NCBI GenBank assembly: GCA_942492205.1
Contig: CALODT010000001.1
Location: 744,001 to 808,000 of the forward strand
Direction: 5' to 3'
From: UBA1847 sp942492205
Lineage (GTDB): Bacteria > Pseudomonadota > Gammaproteobacteria > Steroidobacterales > Woeseiaceae
Length of the DNA stretch: 64,000 nucleotides
Every line of letters starts with the position of its first letter. Positions within the stretch are counted from its first letter, which is position 1. The position numbers and the translations under genes are program-made. Under the pieces are notes generated by a model. The model was not told where the DNA came from and did not search any database. It saw only the letters and a list, made by a program, of their open reading frames with translations. Shown here piece after piece: positions 16,721 through 26,628 of this stretch.

Positions 16721-16757
16721 AAAAAAAAACAGCCGGTCGAGGGGAAGCGACCGGCTG
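16721..16757 (-). terminator. Rho-independent terminator after the DUF1501-like gene
   Basis: Ten-base-pair stem CAGCCGGTCG (16730-16739) / CGACCGGCTG (16748-16757) with an 8-base loop. On the minus strand it is followed by a run of nine T, 48 bases after the stop of the leftward gene at 16805. Confidence 0.9.
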
Positions 16758-16804
16758 TGTCATTGCCCGACTGCCCAAATCAGTCGGTTGTTGCGGCAAT
16801 ACCG

Positions 16805-18409
16805 CTATACAGGATTCGTGATGATGCCATTCACGATCGGTGTAAACGCCGTCAGGCTGTCTTGCATCGCAGCGTTGCCGAGACCGTTGTTCGGGAACAG
16901 CGTGCCGAATGCGCCTTGCTCACCGTGCAGGGCCATGTAGTTGAGCAGTACGGTGTTCACGAGCAGTGGCACGTTGTTTGCGGCCGGCGTCGCTGCGCGT
17001 TGCACCGACCCGCCAGCATCCATGTAACCTATCTGCTGATGTCGGAACTGTTCCTCCGGTGTGGCGCCGATGAGCGTCGGGCGACGCGTCGGGTTATACA
17101 CCAGGAAAAACGCTGCGGCGGTCGACGAGTTGTCACTCGACCATTCGCCTTTACCGCGGCCGTCAGCCGAGTTGTCGATCGTACCGTTGGACGACAACGA
17201 GCCGTCACTGAATACATACATCATCAGCGGCTTGCCGAGGCGCGCCGCGTACTCGAGACAGGCACCCATGCAACGTCCGGCGCGGAAGTCCTTCACCTCG
17301 CCTTCGGCGCGTGCGCCACCGTGATAATCGTAGCCGCCCATCTCGACCGTGCCGGCGCCGGCGAAACCGTTCAGTACGAGCTTCATGACGGACGCGGTCT
17401 TGCGGAATTCACTGCCGTCGCGACCGCCCTGGGTGAACTCGGCAGAGGTGAAGATGCCGGTACCATCGTCGGCAACAATGTTCGGGTCCAGGGTCGGATC
17501 GATCGGTGTGCCACCGAAGCGCTCGGCAATATCGGCGGCCTTCAGGTAACCGCAGCGAACCGCCTGCTTGATGGCCGCATCGGCTGCGACCTGCGTGTTG
17601 ACGGCGGCAACTTTCTCATCGCTGAGTCGATAGATGGACTCCATTACCGCGGTTGCGTCGTTCTTGCTGAGAATACCGACAAGGTCGCCAGTGTCCACCA
17701 GGTTGACGACGTCGCTCGGACGGTCGACCTTGGTTGGGCGCAGCTCCGGATCGAAAAGCATCGGAGGCAACATGGAGTTACCGCCTGAGTCACTGTTTTC
17801 CGAACCAGCCAGCGTCAGTATCGAGCCCTTGGCACCGGCGCGCGCAATGCCGTACATCGGGTTATGCGGGTTGTTGCCGGTGTCATTGTCCGAACGAGCC
17901 GGTATGACCGCGCCGTTGATATTGGCCGCGGTCGCCGGGCTGATCGACGACATGATGCCGCGACGGAATGCGCTGTCCAGGTGGAAGCCGAGTCCCAGGT
18001 CGAAGTTCGCGTACGACTCACCGCTTATCGGGTCGTTGAGGCTTGGGATCATGTCACCCGGCAGGCCCATCTTCTCGTAGCCCTGGGTGCTGAGGAAGTC
18101 CTGCTGACCGCCCTCTTTACCAATGAGCACATTGGAGCCGGCGATGTTGGCGCCACCCGCCAGGTCAAAACAGATGAACGGGATCTTGCCCGCGCCATCC
18201 GTAATGTTACACGGGGAGGCGAGCAGGCTGTCCAGGTCGTTCGACAAGGCGAACGCGGGATTTGCGAGCAGGCCAGCCGCGCCACCAACCGTGTATGCGG
18301 CGCCGGTCATAAAGCCCTGCGCTACAAACTGACGGCGCGTAACAGGACGCGGATGATCGCCATGAAGCTGCGGCGCATCGTAATGCCGCTTATTTCGTCG
18401 TTTACTCAT
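16805..18409 (-). CDS. Tat-exported DUF1501-like protein
   Basis: A 534-residue protein. TRRQFVAQGFMTGAAYTVGG near residue 24 is a twin-arginine signal. The body has a DUF1501-like (alkaline-phosphatase-superfamily-related) look: PFICFDLAGGANIAGSNVLI near the start of the mature chain, GGYDYHGG, and LGKPLMMYVFSDGSLSSNGT. In other bacteria DUF1501 proteins are encoded beside large cytochrome-type proteins (PSCyt/PSD partners), and here two haem proteins precede it on the same strand. GAGGA lies 9 bases before the ATG. A strong terminator follows. The export route and operon are clear; the activity is unknown and the family name is tentative. Confidence 0.65.
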   Translation of the reverse strand: MSKRRNKRHYDAPQLHGDHPRPVTRRQFVAQGFMTGAAYTVGGAAGLLANPAFALSNDLDSLLASPCNITDGAGKIPFICFDLAGGANIAGSNVLIGKEGGQQDFLSTQGYEKMGLPGDMIPSLNDPISGESYANFDLGLGFHLDSAFRRGIMSSISPATAANINGAVIPARSDNDTGNNPHNPMYGIARAGAKGSILTLAGSENSDSGGNSMLPPMLFDPELRPTKVDRPSDVVNLVDTGDLVGILSKNDATAVMESIYRLSDEKVAAVNTQVAADAAIKQAVRCGYLKAADIAERFGGTPIDPTLDPNIVADDGTGIFTSAEFTQGGRDGSEFRKTASVMKLVLNGFAGAGTVEMGGYDYHGGARAEGEVKDFRAGRCMGACLEYAARLGKPLMMYVFSDGSLSSNGTIDNSADGRGKGEWSSDNSSTAAAFFLVYNPTRRPTLIGATPEEQFRHQQIGYMDAGGSVQRAATPAANNVPLLVNTVLLNYMALHGEQGAFGTLFPNNGLGNAAMQDSLTAFTPIVNGIITNPV

Positions 18410-18436
18410 CTCGATAATTCCTCATTAGTCCTGTTA

Positions 18437-21022
18437 TTACTGAACCAGCGTGACTGCGCTGCCCAACGTGGCGGCGCAAACACCCTTGGCGATTGCTCGT
18501 GTATCACTGGGCCCCGACAGCAGTCGGTCGATCAGGTTGTCCGGACGACCGCCAGCTGCGGAGAAGGACGCCAGTTCCTGGTGCACTATCGTATAGCTCG
18601 GCTGTGAGGCGAGCTGCGGTCCGGTCGGCGTATTGCCGACAGCGCGAGCGATCAGCGGGTCAACGAAGTTGTTGCGATTCGCGACGCTGAAAGCCTGGGC
18701 TGCTGACTGGTTGAAATCGAAGCCCGGCCAGATGGTTGCGTCCTCAACGGCTGCGTCGCAGTACTGGATCGCGAGCTGTGCGATTGCTACCTGGTGCGAT
18801 GCGAGGAACGTATTCACATCCTCGACGGCCGGCAGTGATTGTCTAAGCTCCTGGAAGGTATCGTCGACCGGGAACTCGCCACCGCGCTGATAGCCAGTAC
18901 GGCTGACACCGGTGATCGACGAGAAGGTCGCATCGATTTCATCGAAGGTACGCACGCCCACCTGCGCGGCCGGATCGAGGTCCGATGGCGTAATGATCAG
19001 CATCGGGTCGTCAGGACGGTTGTAGGAGAAGCTCGCGAGCCTGTCGAAAGTCAGGAAGAACTCGTCGTCCTGCGGTCCTTTCTCCAGCGGAATCACGGCG
19101 CCCAGTACAGACAGTGGCTGACCGAGTTCCTGGAACAGCGACGCATTCAACGTGTCGTTCAGGGTCGCGTAGGTCTGACCATGGTCTGCCTCTTGCCCGT
19201 TCATCGCGATTCGCACGCCCTCAATGGGAATGCCTTCCGGCGTGGAGCCGTCCAGCGTGATGAAGTGCGGCTTGTCGAACAGGTACGCATAGGTATCGAA
19301 CTGCTGTACCTCGTACAGGATGTAGGACGAGTTCTCTGCGGCCTGCAGTCTTTCGGAGATATCAAACAGCAGGTAGAACCGCTCGCCGACGCCGGCATCG
19401 AAGTTCTGCTGGATCTGTTCCTGCGTCATCGCACGGCGGTGGATTGCCGCAAGACGGAAGGTGCCTTCCCAGAGTCCGTCGCCGGAGGCCTCGTTGCCGA
19501 GAACCAGTGCGAACGTGTCCTGCCAGTCAACGAAAGTTCCGCCAGGGATTGGATCCGCATTGGTAGCCAGCTCACCGTTGACGTAGATGCTACGACCGTT
19601 GATCGGATCGTAAGTGGCCACGACGTGCTGCAGGGTTGCCTGCAATACCTCGTCAGCATCCGGTGTCGACAGGGCCGGATCACCGTTCAGGTTGACGAGC
19701 GGCGCGCCGTTGGCGTCCTGTGCATTCGTGCGCAGCAGGAAGTCATAGTTGTACAGCGTCTGCTGCAGCGTGAAGTTCCGCGTATTGGCACCGGCCGAAT
19801 AACTGACGATGCGCGACATCTCCTGCGTGACATTGGCTGGAATCACCCATGCCTCGATAGAGAATTCGCCGGACTCCTGCAGGATATCCGCCAATTTGGC
19901 GCTTGCTGTCGTCGAGCCCTGAGCCTTGCCCGGACCCTGCGCCGGGTTGTTGCCAATCGTGATGCCCCAGCCGCCAAACCAGCTGACGTCGCCAAAGAAG
20001 TTCAGGTCGATCGCTGGATCCACGCCGCTGGTATCAAACGCGGTCAGGCCACTGCCGGTCTTGAACTCCCAGAGGGCGATCTGCGCGTCTTCATAGCGGT
20101 TGCCGCCAGACGCCAGGGTGCCGTCAACCAGGCGCACGGCCTTGCTGTAGACGAGGTTCGGATCGACTGTCGTCGCCGTGATGCCGTTGGCAAAAGCGGT
20201 AATGGCGGCCTGCATCTCGGCAGCCGAGCCAGAACAGTCACCGTTCCAGCAGTTGTGCGATTCACCAACCGGTACAGGACTGACCTTGCCGACAAATCGA
20301 GAGTCGGCCGGTGTGTCCAGGTTGATCTTTGATTTCGCCGCGTCATAGGCGCTGGCAATGTCCGGATCCGCAAAGTATGGCTGCTGCGCGTTGGGCGACT
20401 GCGAGCTGTGACAATCTGAACAGTATTGCGCCAGGATCGGCGTGTGAATCAGCTGTTCAAACGCGGCCGGATCGGCGGGGAAGTTCTTGCTCGAACTCGG
20501 ATCGCTGGACACCGGGGGCGTCAGCACGATCTGGCGACCACCGTCAGCGGCGGAGCCAACCCAGTTCTCGATCCACGTCGTCATGATCGTGCCACAGACT
20601 GCGGAGTCGGCAACCCAGCAGTTATGACCGCCGGATACCTTCTCAACGACACGCGACAGCGAAGGCTGCTGTGTGTCGGTGACGGTTACCGCCTCGTCGT
20701 ACGCCATGTTGACGTCGTCGTTACGCACGAACAGCGGTACCTGGCCAACGGTCTCATTGTGGCAAGCGCCGCAACGATCCGTTGTCTTGGCATTCGACCA
20801 GAACTCCTGCTGAAACTTGAGCACATCGCCATCACGCGCGACGGGGCCCGTGTAAACCGAGTTGTTATTGTTGTTGCCGGGGTTCTGTGACACAGGATTA
20901 TCTGTCGTCTGTGCGCCACCACCACAGGCCGCGAGTACCAGGCTCGACAGCAGGGCAACCGTCGCTGCACGCAGCGAGCGGTGACCGAGGGCCTGGGTAG
21001 CAATTCCAATTGCGTTAGTCAT
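18437..21022 (-). CDS. Di-haem c-type cytochrome lipoprotein with LamG domain
   Basis: An 861-residue lipoprotein (start ATG at 21022, 7 bases after GGGAGA; an ATG at 21028 is also possible). Lipobox SLVLAAC, then a low-complexity linker with an asparagine run. Haem-binding CxxCH motifs are CGACH (about residue 85) and CSDCH (about residue 205). Two HNCW segments (GGHNCWVAD and ESHNCWNGDC) look like an internal duplication. Residues of about 310-540 fit a LamG/concanavalin-like jelly roll (FSIEAWVIPANVTQEMSRIV, RSIYVNGELA). LamG suggests polysaccharide or protein binding. Middle gene of a leftward three-gene operon. Confidence 0.75.
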   Translation of the reverse strand: MTNAIGIATQALGHRSLRAATVALLSSLVLAACGGGAQTTDNPVSQNPGNNNNNSVYTGPVARDGDVLKFQQEFWSNAKTTDRCGACHNETVGQVPLFVRNDDVNMAYDEAVTVTDTQQPSLSRVVEKVSGGHNCWVADSAVCGTIMTTWIENWVGSAADGGRQIVLTPPVSSDPSSSKNFPADPAAFEQLIHTPILAQYCSDCHSSQSPNAQQPYFADPDIASAYDAAKSKINLDTPADSRFVGKVSPVPVGESHNCWNGDCSGSAAEMQAAITAFANGITATTVDPNLVYSKAVRLVDGTLASGGNRYEDAQIALWEFKTGSGLTAFDTSGVDPAIDLNFFGDVSWFGGWGITIGNNPAQGPGKAQGSTTASAKLADILQESGEFSIEAWVIPANVTQEMSRIVSYSAGANTRNFTLQQTLYNYDFLLRTNAQDANGAPLVNLNGDPALSTPDADEVLQATLQHVVATYDPINGRSIYVNGELATNADPIPGGTFVDWQDTFALVLGNEASGDGLWEGTFRLAAIHRRAMTQEQIQQNFDAGVGERFYLLFDISERLQAAENSSYILYEVQQFDTYAYLFDKPHFITLDGSTPEGIPIEGVRIAMNGQEADHGQTYATLNDTLNASLFQELGQPLSVLGAVIPLEKGPQDDEFFLTFDRLASFSYNRPDDPMLIITPSDLDPAAQVGVRTFDEIDATFSSITGVSRTGYQRGGEFPVDDTFQELRQSLPAVEDVNTFLASHQVAIAQLAIQYCDAAVEDATIWPGFDFNQSAAQAFSVANRNNFVDPLIARAVGNTPTGPQLASQPSYTIVHQELASFSAAGGRPDNLIDRLLSGPSDTRAIAKGVCAATLGSAVTLVQ

Positions 21023-21034
21023 TATCATGTCTCC

Positions 21035-22252
21035 CTACTGGCCCATGCAGTGGACGGCAGCGTCAGCAAATACCTGCTTCATCTGGTAGCCCGTCCCGCG
21101 GAACGTTGAAACGATCTCATCGACCTTGTTGCGGTCGGCCGCGTTCTCAGGATCACGCAGGCACACTGCGCGGAACGCTTTCTTAACCTGGCACGCCGCG
21201 AAAGCGTGACTGTTACCTAGTTCCTCGCCGAGCGACTTCGCGCCCTGGCCGCTGCCAGGCAGTGCCGGGTCGAACCCAAGGTAGGAGTTCTGGCCCTTGC
21301 GCCAGTAGTTGTCCCACTCATCGTTCGGAGTGCGGAAACCCTGCGGGAAATTCAGGTCGTTATTGAAATACTTGGGCTGCACGCTGCCTGCCGTGTACTG
21401 AAGGGCGCCCGCAGTTTCGTCATAGTTGTAATACGCGAAAGCCTGGGCCATCGGGTCCATGCCCGTGTGGCAGCCAATGCAGTTGTTCAGAAACAGGCGG
21501 CTGTCCCCACCCGGGCTGCGGCTGACATCCTGGCGAATTCGATCAGGTGGCAGGTTCGGGTCGTGCATCTGCTCCATGTCGTTGCACAGGTGATTCATCA
21601 GCGTGAAACGGAACATCGCGCGGTTGGTGCCTGCAACGAAGAACGCCTCCGATGCGGCTCGCGAGGTGATAACGCCGGCCGTAGCCGAAGACGGGATACC
21701 CTGGATGCTCGACTGAGCAACCATCTGCAGCTCGTCGCGCAGATTGACGTTGTTTGCCTCGAGCTGCTCATAGTGAGCATTGTTGTTTGCCGACGGAGCG
21801 GCAGCCACGACGCCTGGGCGACCGACATACGTGATGTCATCGGAGAGCAGAGTGTTGAAAGGGCGGTCGTCCCTTATCATGCCGATGACAGTCGCGATGT
21901 AATCGTTCAGCGGAACAAATATCGACTGGTCCCGATTGGTCCAGGGTGCAGCGAAGTTCTTCAACGTTACGTTGTAGAAATTGACATTGTCCATAGCAAT
22001 GTAGGCTGCCGTGTTCGCGTTGCCCGGTAGTGCCGGATTGATGGCATCTTCCATCTGCTGCAATACGGCCTCGGTCGGCGGTACACCCGCCAGCCTGTCG
22101 TGCAGCTGTTTGGCTTGTTCCCGGTAACCTGCGTGTGCCGGTGCAATCAGGACTGCGCTAAGCAGTGCTGCAATTACGCCGCGAAGCAGTGTTCCGAGCT
22201 GGCGTTCCCTTATTTTATTCAGCATGTCGTTTCTCATATCGTTTCTGCTCAT
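21035..22252 (-). CDS. Secreted mono-haem cytochrome-like protein
   Basis: About 405 residues. A signal peptide ends near IAPAHAGYREQ. One CxxCH motif, NNCIGCHTGMDP, lies around residue 265, with a pair of further cysteines near the C-terminus (AACQVKKAFRAVCLRDPE). DP-rich and Asn-rich surface fits an exported protein. Several in-frame ATGs (22252, 22237, 22225) precede the signal; none has a strong ribosome site, so the exact start is open. First gene of the leftward operon with the LamG cytochrome and the DUF1501-like protein. I recognise no named family. Confidence 0.65.
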   Translation of the reverse strand: MSRNDMRNDMLNKIRERQLGTLLRGVIAALLSAVLIAPAHAGYREQAKQLHDRLAGVPPTEAVLQQMEDAINPALPGNANTAAYIAMDNVNFYNVTLKNFAAPWTNRDQSIFVPLNDYIATVIGMIRDDRPFNTLLSDDITYVGRPGVVAAAPSANNNAHYEQLEANNVNLRDELQMVAQSSIQGIPSSATAGVITSRAASEAFFVAGTNRAMFRFTLMNHLCNDMEQMHDPNLPPDRIRQDVSRSPGGDSRLFLNNCIGCHTGMDPMAQAFAYYNYDETAGALQYTAGSVQPKYFNNDLNFPQGFRTPNDEWDNYWRKGQNSYLGFDPALPGSGQGAKSLGEELGNSHAFAACQVKKAFRAVCLRDPENAADRNKVDEIVSTFRGTGYQMKQVFADAAVHCMGQ

Positions 22253-22810
22253 CACTCGAATGATCAAACAATGTGCTTTTCATATGTGCCAAAACAAAAC
22301 CGCACATCACGCACCCTTGGTAACGGACTATTTGGAAATCGCTGCGTCATGAAAGACGCGTGCCAAATCTGTTGCTCCTAATAGCTCCGCTTTACGCGGC
22401 GGACTCCTGTCCACCAGATCGGTTGCTCAACTTGGCAAATAAAACTTTGCACTATTTTGAAAACGTTCGCCGTGAATGCAATCACGCTTCTGAATTCGCT
22501 TGAGCTTCAGTTATCAATCGATCTGTAATCTCTAAAGCAAGTGCTGTGCCAGTCCCGCCGATGTCTCGGGTAATCTTCCTAAAAGATTGAAGAAACAAGT
22601 ACTTAGGCGAAAGATGCCAGGGCTCTCAGGCAGGGTTATATGTCAAGTCACTGTCGGCGCTTTAGCACAACCAAAATCATCCCGGTCGCTAAGCTACTGA
22701 TTGTGAAGGGCAGTGCAACTGTCGCCGAAGAGAGACAGGAAGGTCGCCTAGTGACACCATGAAACAACAACTGGCAATGACATAAAGTTCATGCGGTTTC
22801 GCAAACGTGG

Positions 22811-22832
22811 CACAAAAATCACATTTTTTGTG
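22811..22832. promoter_or_regulatory. Inverted repeat, possible operator
   Basis: CACAAAAA and TTTTTGTG form a perfect 8-base inverted repeat around a 6-base centre. Located in the divergent spacer about 135 bases upstream of the candidate -10 box of the rightward operon. The binding protein is unknown. Confidence 0.35.
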
Positions 22833-22966
22833 CGCGCCGAAATCAAAACCAGGGAACCGAATACGACGCAGATCCGTGTACTCACTGAACCGGATACAAA
22901 AGAAACGCGCTTGACATTGCTCAGTGTCGTGCTTTTGAGACATTACATCGAGCATGATGCGTCTCT

Positions 22967-22972
22967 TATAAT
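22967..22972 (+). promoter_or_regulatory. Candidate -10 box of the rightward haem-protein operon
   Basis: A perfect TATAAT; the best upstream hexamer (TTACAT at 22943-22948, spacing 18) is poor, so activation by a regulator would be expected. Transcript start would be about 120 bases before the ATG at 23097. Confidence 0.35.
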
Positions 22973-23096
22973 CTCGCGATCAAGGCGCATCGAGTGCGCG
23001 GCAACTATTCTCAAGTTAATCGTAGTTTGTGACTGCGTTAACGGTACGGCGACGCCGACGCGGCGTACCCTGCCACAATGACCCGAGGTGAAAGCG

Positions 23097-25874
23097 ATGA
23101 TTAAGCTACCACGACAGCTCAAGAAGGGAACAAGCAAGACTGCGACCAGGATCGTCGCGTTGTCGATGGCGTGCATGTTGATTGCGGCGTGCAGCAAAGG
23201 CGAAGGCGTGCAGCTCGGCACCGGCCAGGATCCTGATCCTGTCGTCATCGACTTTCCAATAGCTTATATAAAGTCTCCCATTCCGGTTGATGACAACGGT
23301 GAGTTCCAGCAGCAGGATGTTCGCGAACAGATCACCTTTGAATTCGGCGCGGACCTGTATTACCGCGATAGAGCTTCGGTGAGTGCCGAGGCAATCAATA
23401 TCACTGGCGAAGTTTCACAGGGCCTTGCCGCCGTTCGCGACGTCGAGATTGACTACGATGGCAGTCGCCTGCTGTTTTCGATGCGCGTACCGTTCGATCC
23501 GAATGTCGACGAAGAAGACCTGCCCACCTGGAACATCTGGCAGTACACCTTTGAAACGGACCAGCTCGAGCGCGTCATAACGTCTGATCTGACGGCGGAG
23601 ATCGGTCACGACATCATGCCGAAGTACCTGCCGGACGGTCGTATCATCTTCTCGTCAACACGCCAGACGCAGTCGCAGGCCGTATTGCTCGACGAGGGCA
23701 AGGGAGGATTTCCTGCAGAAGACGAGGACCAGAATGAGCCGGCCTTCAACATCCACGTCATGAATGACGATGGTACCGGCGTGAAGCAGCTGTCCTTTAA
23801 CCAGAGTCATGACCTGGATCCCGCCGTCATGTCCGACGGCCGCATCGTATTCAGCCGCTGGGACCATGCACCCGGTAACGATGCAATCAACCTTTACCGC
23901 ATGAACCCGGACGGATCCGCGCTCGAGCTCTTGTACGGTGACAAGAGCCATGACACCGGTACGAATGGCAGCGAGATTCATTTCCTGCAGCCCCGACAGC
24001 TGGAAGACGATCGCATCATGACGCTGGCGCGCCCGTTCACGAACACAGAGGGCGGTGGTGAGCTGATCCTCATCGATACCGTGCAGTACCTCGAGAATAC
24101 GCAACCGACGAAAGACAACATCGGCATATTGAGCGGACCGGCGCAGGAAGATGCGACGGTCAACCAGGTGTCGACGATACCGGGTAGCCCGTCGACGGGC
24201 GGTCGCTACTTTTCCGTATACCCGATTCAGGACGGTACGGATCGACTGATGGTTAGCTGGAGTCAGTGTCGTCTGGTCGAGTTTCTTGCAGATGATGGTG
24301 ATCCGGAAACGGACGACACACAGATCGTGCCGTGCACCGAAGACCGCCTTGCCAACGTTATCGTCATTGACCCGGACGACCCGGTTACACCCGTTGAAGG
24401 CGACTTCATCGTCGCGCCACCGTTGTACGGCATCTGGATCTACGATCCGCGCGACGATACGCAGTTGCCGATCGTACCTGGCGAAGAAGGCTTCATGTTC
24501 ACCGAAGTCGTTTCCGCTGATCCGCGCCCGATTCCGCCGGTCGTTCTTGACGGCAGCAACGATTTCGCACTCTCCGGAACGCTCGCCGATGCAGGCGAGG
24601 CGGTGCTGAATATCCGCAGCGTCTACGACTTCGATGGCACCGCCATTGTCGACATTCCGACGGTTGCCGATCCTGGTCAGACGCTTGCAGCGGATCGCAT
24701 TGCACGCTTCCTGCGCATCGAGAAAGCGGTTTCGCTGCCCGACGAAGACCTCCTGGACATAGACAACACGGCGTTCGGTGTCAGTACGCAGCAGGGGATG
24801 AAGGAGATCATCGGCTATGCCATGGTCGAGCCCGATGGCTCGGTAATGGTCAAGGTGCCGGCAAATACGGCTTTGATGGTCAGCGTGCTTGATGAGAACG
24901 GCCACCGTATCACGCAGCGACACAACAACTGGATTTCGCTCGGGCCCGGTCAGGAGTTGAAGTGCAGCGGTTGCCACGACGCTAACAGCGGACTGTCACA
25001 CGGGCGGTTCGATGCGTTCGAGAGCGCCTATGCGGGCGCTCCGACAGCTGGTGTGCCTCATTATCCGACGGCGGACCCGCAGTGGTTTGTCGGGGATGTG
25101 GGCGAATCGATGGCTGAAACGCGTGCGCGCGTTACGTGTGCCAGTGACGGTTGTTCATCGATCGAGCCGTCGGTAGACGTCATCTACCGCGACGTCTGGA
25201 GTGCCGATCCGCTTGACGTCAATGGCGACCCGATCAATCCTGACATCGATTTTCGCTATTCTGACCTGACGACTTCATCACCGACGTCGTTGTCCTGTCA
25301 GCAGATCTGGCAGTCGAATTGCCGCATTATTATCAACTACGAAACGATCATCCACCCGCTCTGGAGCCAGCCGCGGGGCGTCACCTTTGACGATGATGGT
25401 GACCCATTGACGCCCGAGGTGCCGCTTATCGATCCGGTAACCGGCCTGCAGGTCAACAACAATTGCCTGAACTGCCACACCCCGGTTGATCCAGTACTGG
25501 GTGTGCCCAGGGTGCCGGCGGGCCAGCTTGAACTGCAGGACGGCCTGTCCCCGGATGAGCCAGATCACTTCCATGCCTATCGCGAGCTGTTAGTTACTGA
25601 TAATCTTCAAATTCTGGAGAACGGTGCGCTGGTGGATGCAACCCAGGTTATCGGTCAGGATGCGGATGGAAACGACATCCTGGACGTCATTCCGATTGCC
25701 CCGCCGGCGAGAATTACTGGCGCAAGGGCATCGAGCGATTTCTTTGACCGATTCAATGATCCTGCGGATCTTCATTACAATATTTTATCCCAAGCGGAGC
25801 GACGCCTTGTTGCGGAATGGTTGGATGTCGGAGCCCAGTATTACAACAATCCCTTCGACGCCCCAGCCAACTAG
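23097..25874 (+). CDS. Large haem-binding PD40/propeller lipoprotein, hydrazine-synthase-alpha-like family
   Basis: A 925-residue lipoprotein: MACMLIAAC gives the lipobox. The ATG at 23097 has GAGGTGA 5 bases upstream and is preferred over the GTG 9 bases earlier. The N-terminal half contains TolB/PD40-type propeller repeats (IMPKYLPDGRIIFSSTRQTQ; GRIVFSRWDHAPGND, then INLYRMNPDGSALELL). Two CxxCH haem motifs follow, KCSGCHDANSG near residue 623 and NCLNCHTPVDP near residue 790. This architecture is what databases label HZS-alpha-like; hydrazine synthesis itself is very unlikely in this organism. Probably a periplasmic or surface multi-domain redox protein. Confidence 0.7.
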   Translation: MIKLPRQLKKGTSKTATRIVALSMACMLIAACSKGEGVQLGTGQDPDPVVIDFPIAYIKSPIPVDDNGEFQQQDVREQITFEFGADLYYRDRASVSAEAINITGEVSQGLAAVRDVEIDYDGSRLLFSMRVPFDPNVDEEDLPTWNIWQYTFETDQLERVITSDLTAEIGHDIMPKYLPDGRIIFSSTRQTQSQAVLLDEGKGGFPAEDEDQNEPAFNIHVMNDDGTGVKQLSFNQSHDLDPAVMSDGRIVFSRWDHAPGNDAINLYRMNPDGSALELLYGDKSHDTGTNGSEIHFLQPRQLEDDRIMTLARPFTNTEGGGELILIDTVQYLENTQPTKDNIGILSGPAQEDATVNQVSTIPGSPSTGGRYFSVYPIQDGTDRLMVSWSQCRLVEFLADDGDPETDDTQIVPCTEDRLANVIVIDPDDPVTPVEGDFIVAPPLYGIWIYDPRDDTQLPIVPGEEGFMFTEVVSADPRPIPPVVLDGSNDFALSGTLADAGEAVLNIRSVYDFDGTAIVDIPTVADPGQTLAADRIARFLRIEKAVSLPDEDLLDIDNTAFGVSTQQGMKEIIGYAMVEPDGSVMVKVPANTALMVSVLDENGHRITQRHNNWISLGPGQELKCSGCHDANSGLSHGRFDAFESAYAGAPTAGVPHYPTADPQWFVGDVGESMAETRARVTCASDGCSSIEPSVDVIYRDVWSADPLDVNGDPINPDIDFRYSDLTTSSPTSLSCQQIWQSNCRIIINYETIIHPLWSQPRGVTFDDDGDPLTPEVPLIDPVTGLQVNNNCLNCHTPVDPVLGVPRVPAGQLELQDGLSPDEPDHFHAYRELLVTDNLQILENGALVDATQVIGQDADGNDILDVIPIAPPARITGARASSDFFDRFNDPADLHYNILSQAERRLVAEWLDVGAQYYNNPFDAPAN

Positions 25875-26628
25875 AAGCAACTCCGTTTGGTTCGGATGCC
25901 TGGTCGCGGTCGTTGTACTTCAGATTCTTCTGACAGCGCCCGTTCAGGCCGCCGATGAGTATCGTTCTGTTGCAGTAGCCGATCCGTATCTCGAGATGCG
26001 GACCGGCCCCGGCCGCGGCTACCCGATCTTCCATGTCATCGATCGTGGCGAGACCGTTGACATCCTTATGCAGCGCACGGACTGGTTCCAGGTACGCGCT
26101 GCGAATGGCAAGGAGGGCTGGGTCGATCGGGCACAGATGGAGCAGACTCTGCAGCCGGACGGCGACCAGATCAGCTTCGAACAGGCCAATATCGGCGACT
26201 TCACCGATGCCAGGTGGGAAACCGGCATCCTGGCCGGCGACTTCGGCGGCGCGAACATCATTTCCCTCTATGGTGGCTACTCGCTCAACCCATTTGTGTC
26301 CATAGAGGTATGGGGTTCACAGATTTTGGGTAATTTTTCGAATGGCTGGATGGGCAGTGTTAATGTCGTTAACGAACCCTGGCCTGATTGGCGAATATCG
26401 CCTTTCCTGACGCTGGGCGCCGGTGCTATTCATACCGAGCCCAAGTCGACGATCATCCAGGGTGAGGATCGCACGGATCAGATCGGCCATGTAGGCGGCG
26501 GATTCCGTGTCTATGCAACGCGACGATTCTTGTTGCGAGCCGAGTACAAGAGTTACGTGGTGTTCACGAGCCGCGACGAAAATGAGGAAGTGGAAGAATG
26601 GAAAGTCGGTTTCGCGTTCTTTTTCTGA
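25825..26628 (+). CDS. SH3-domain plus outer-membrane beta-barrel protein
   Basis: About 267 residues; the chosen ATG at 25825 overlaps the upstream gene by 50 bases and leaves a signal peptide ending near LLTAPVQAAD. Residues of about 47-105 form a bacterial SH3 domain (YLEMRTGPGRGYPIFHVIDR, WFQVRAANGKEGWVDRAQ). The rest alternates like an OMP beta-barrel and ends with EEWKVGFAFFF, an aromatic C-terminus recognised by the BAM machinery. It could anchor the haem proteins to the outer membrane or peptidoglycan (inference). Its end overlaps the next gene by 31 bases. Confidence 0.7.
   Translation: MSEPSITTIPSTPQPTRSNSVWFGCLVAVVVLQILLTAPVQAADEYRSVAVADPYLEMRTGPGRGYPIFHVIDRGETVDILMQRTDWFQVRAANGKEGWVDRAQMEQTLQPDGDQISFEQANIGDFTDARWETGILAGDFGGANIISLYGGYSLNPFVSIEVWGSQILGNFSNGWMGSVNVVNEPWPDWRISPFLTLGAGAIHTEPKSTIIQGEDRTDQIGHVGGGFRVYATRRFLLRAEYKSYVVFTSRDENEEVEEWKVGFAFFF

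Larger units (their letters stand above)
22268..23096. other. 0.83-kb gene-free divergent spacer
   Basis: This spacer separates the two arms of the exported haem-protein cluster. It is more A/T-rich than its flanks. I found no convincing gene; short frames of up to 96 codons occur but lack ribosome sites and protein-like composition. It holds an inverted repeat at 22811-22832 and a perfect TATAAT at 22967-22972. Such length implies regulator binding sites or a structured leader. Confidence 0.6.

Noticed and set aside
18839..20332. About 500-codon plus-strand frame opposite the LamG cytochrome gene.
   Set aside because: The minus strand shows signal, haem motifs and LamG domain; the opposite frame is rich in Arg/Val without motifs.
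22560..22760. CTCTCAGGCA and CGCCGAAGAGA in the divergent spacer resemble parts of glycine riboswitches.
   Set aside because: The elements are in the wrong order and lack the AAAAGGAC and upstream GGAGAG partners; the adjacent gene has no link to glycine.
22689..22955. 88-codon minus-strand frame in the divergent spacer.
   Set aside because: No ribosome site, mixed composition, no family resemblance and located in an A/T-rich regulatory-looking gap.
23097..25874. True hydrazine synthase alpha subunit.
   Set aside because: Only the general propeller plus CxxCH architecture matches; no beta/gamma subunits or other anammox genes are present.
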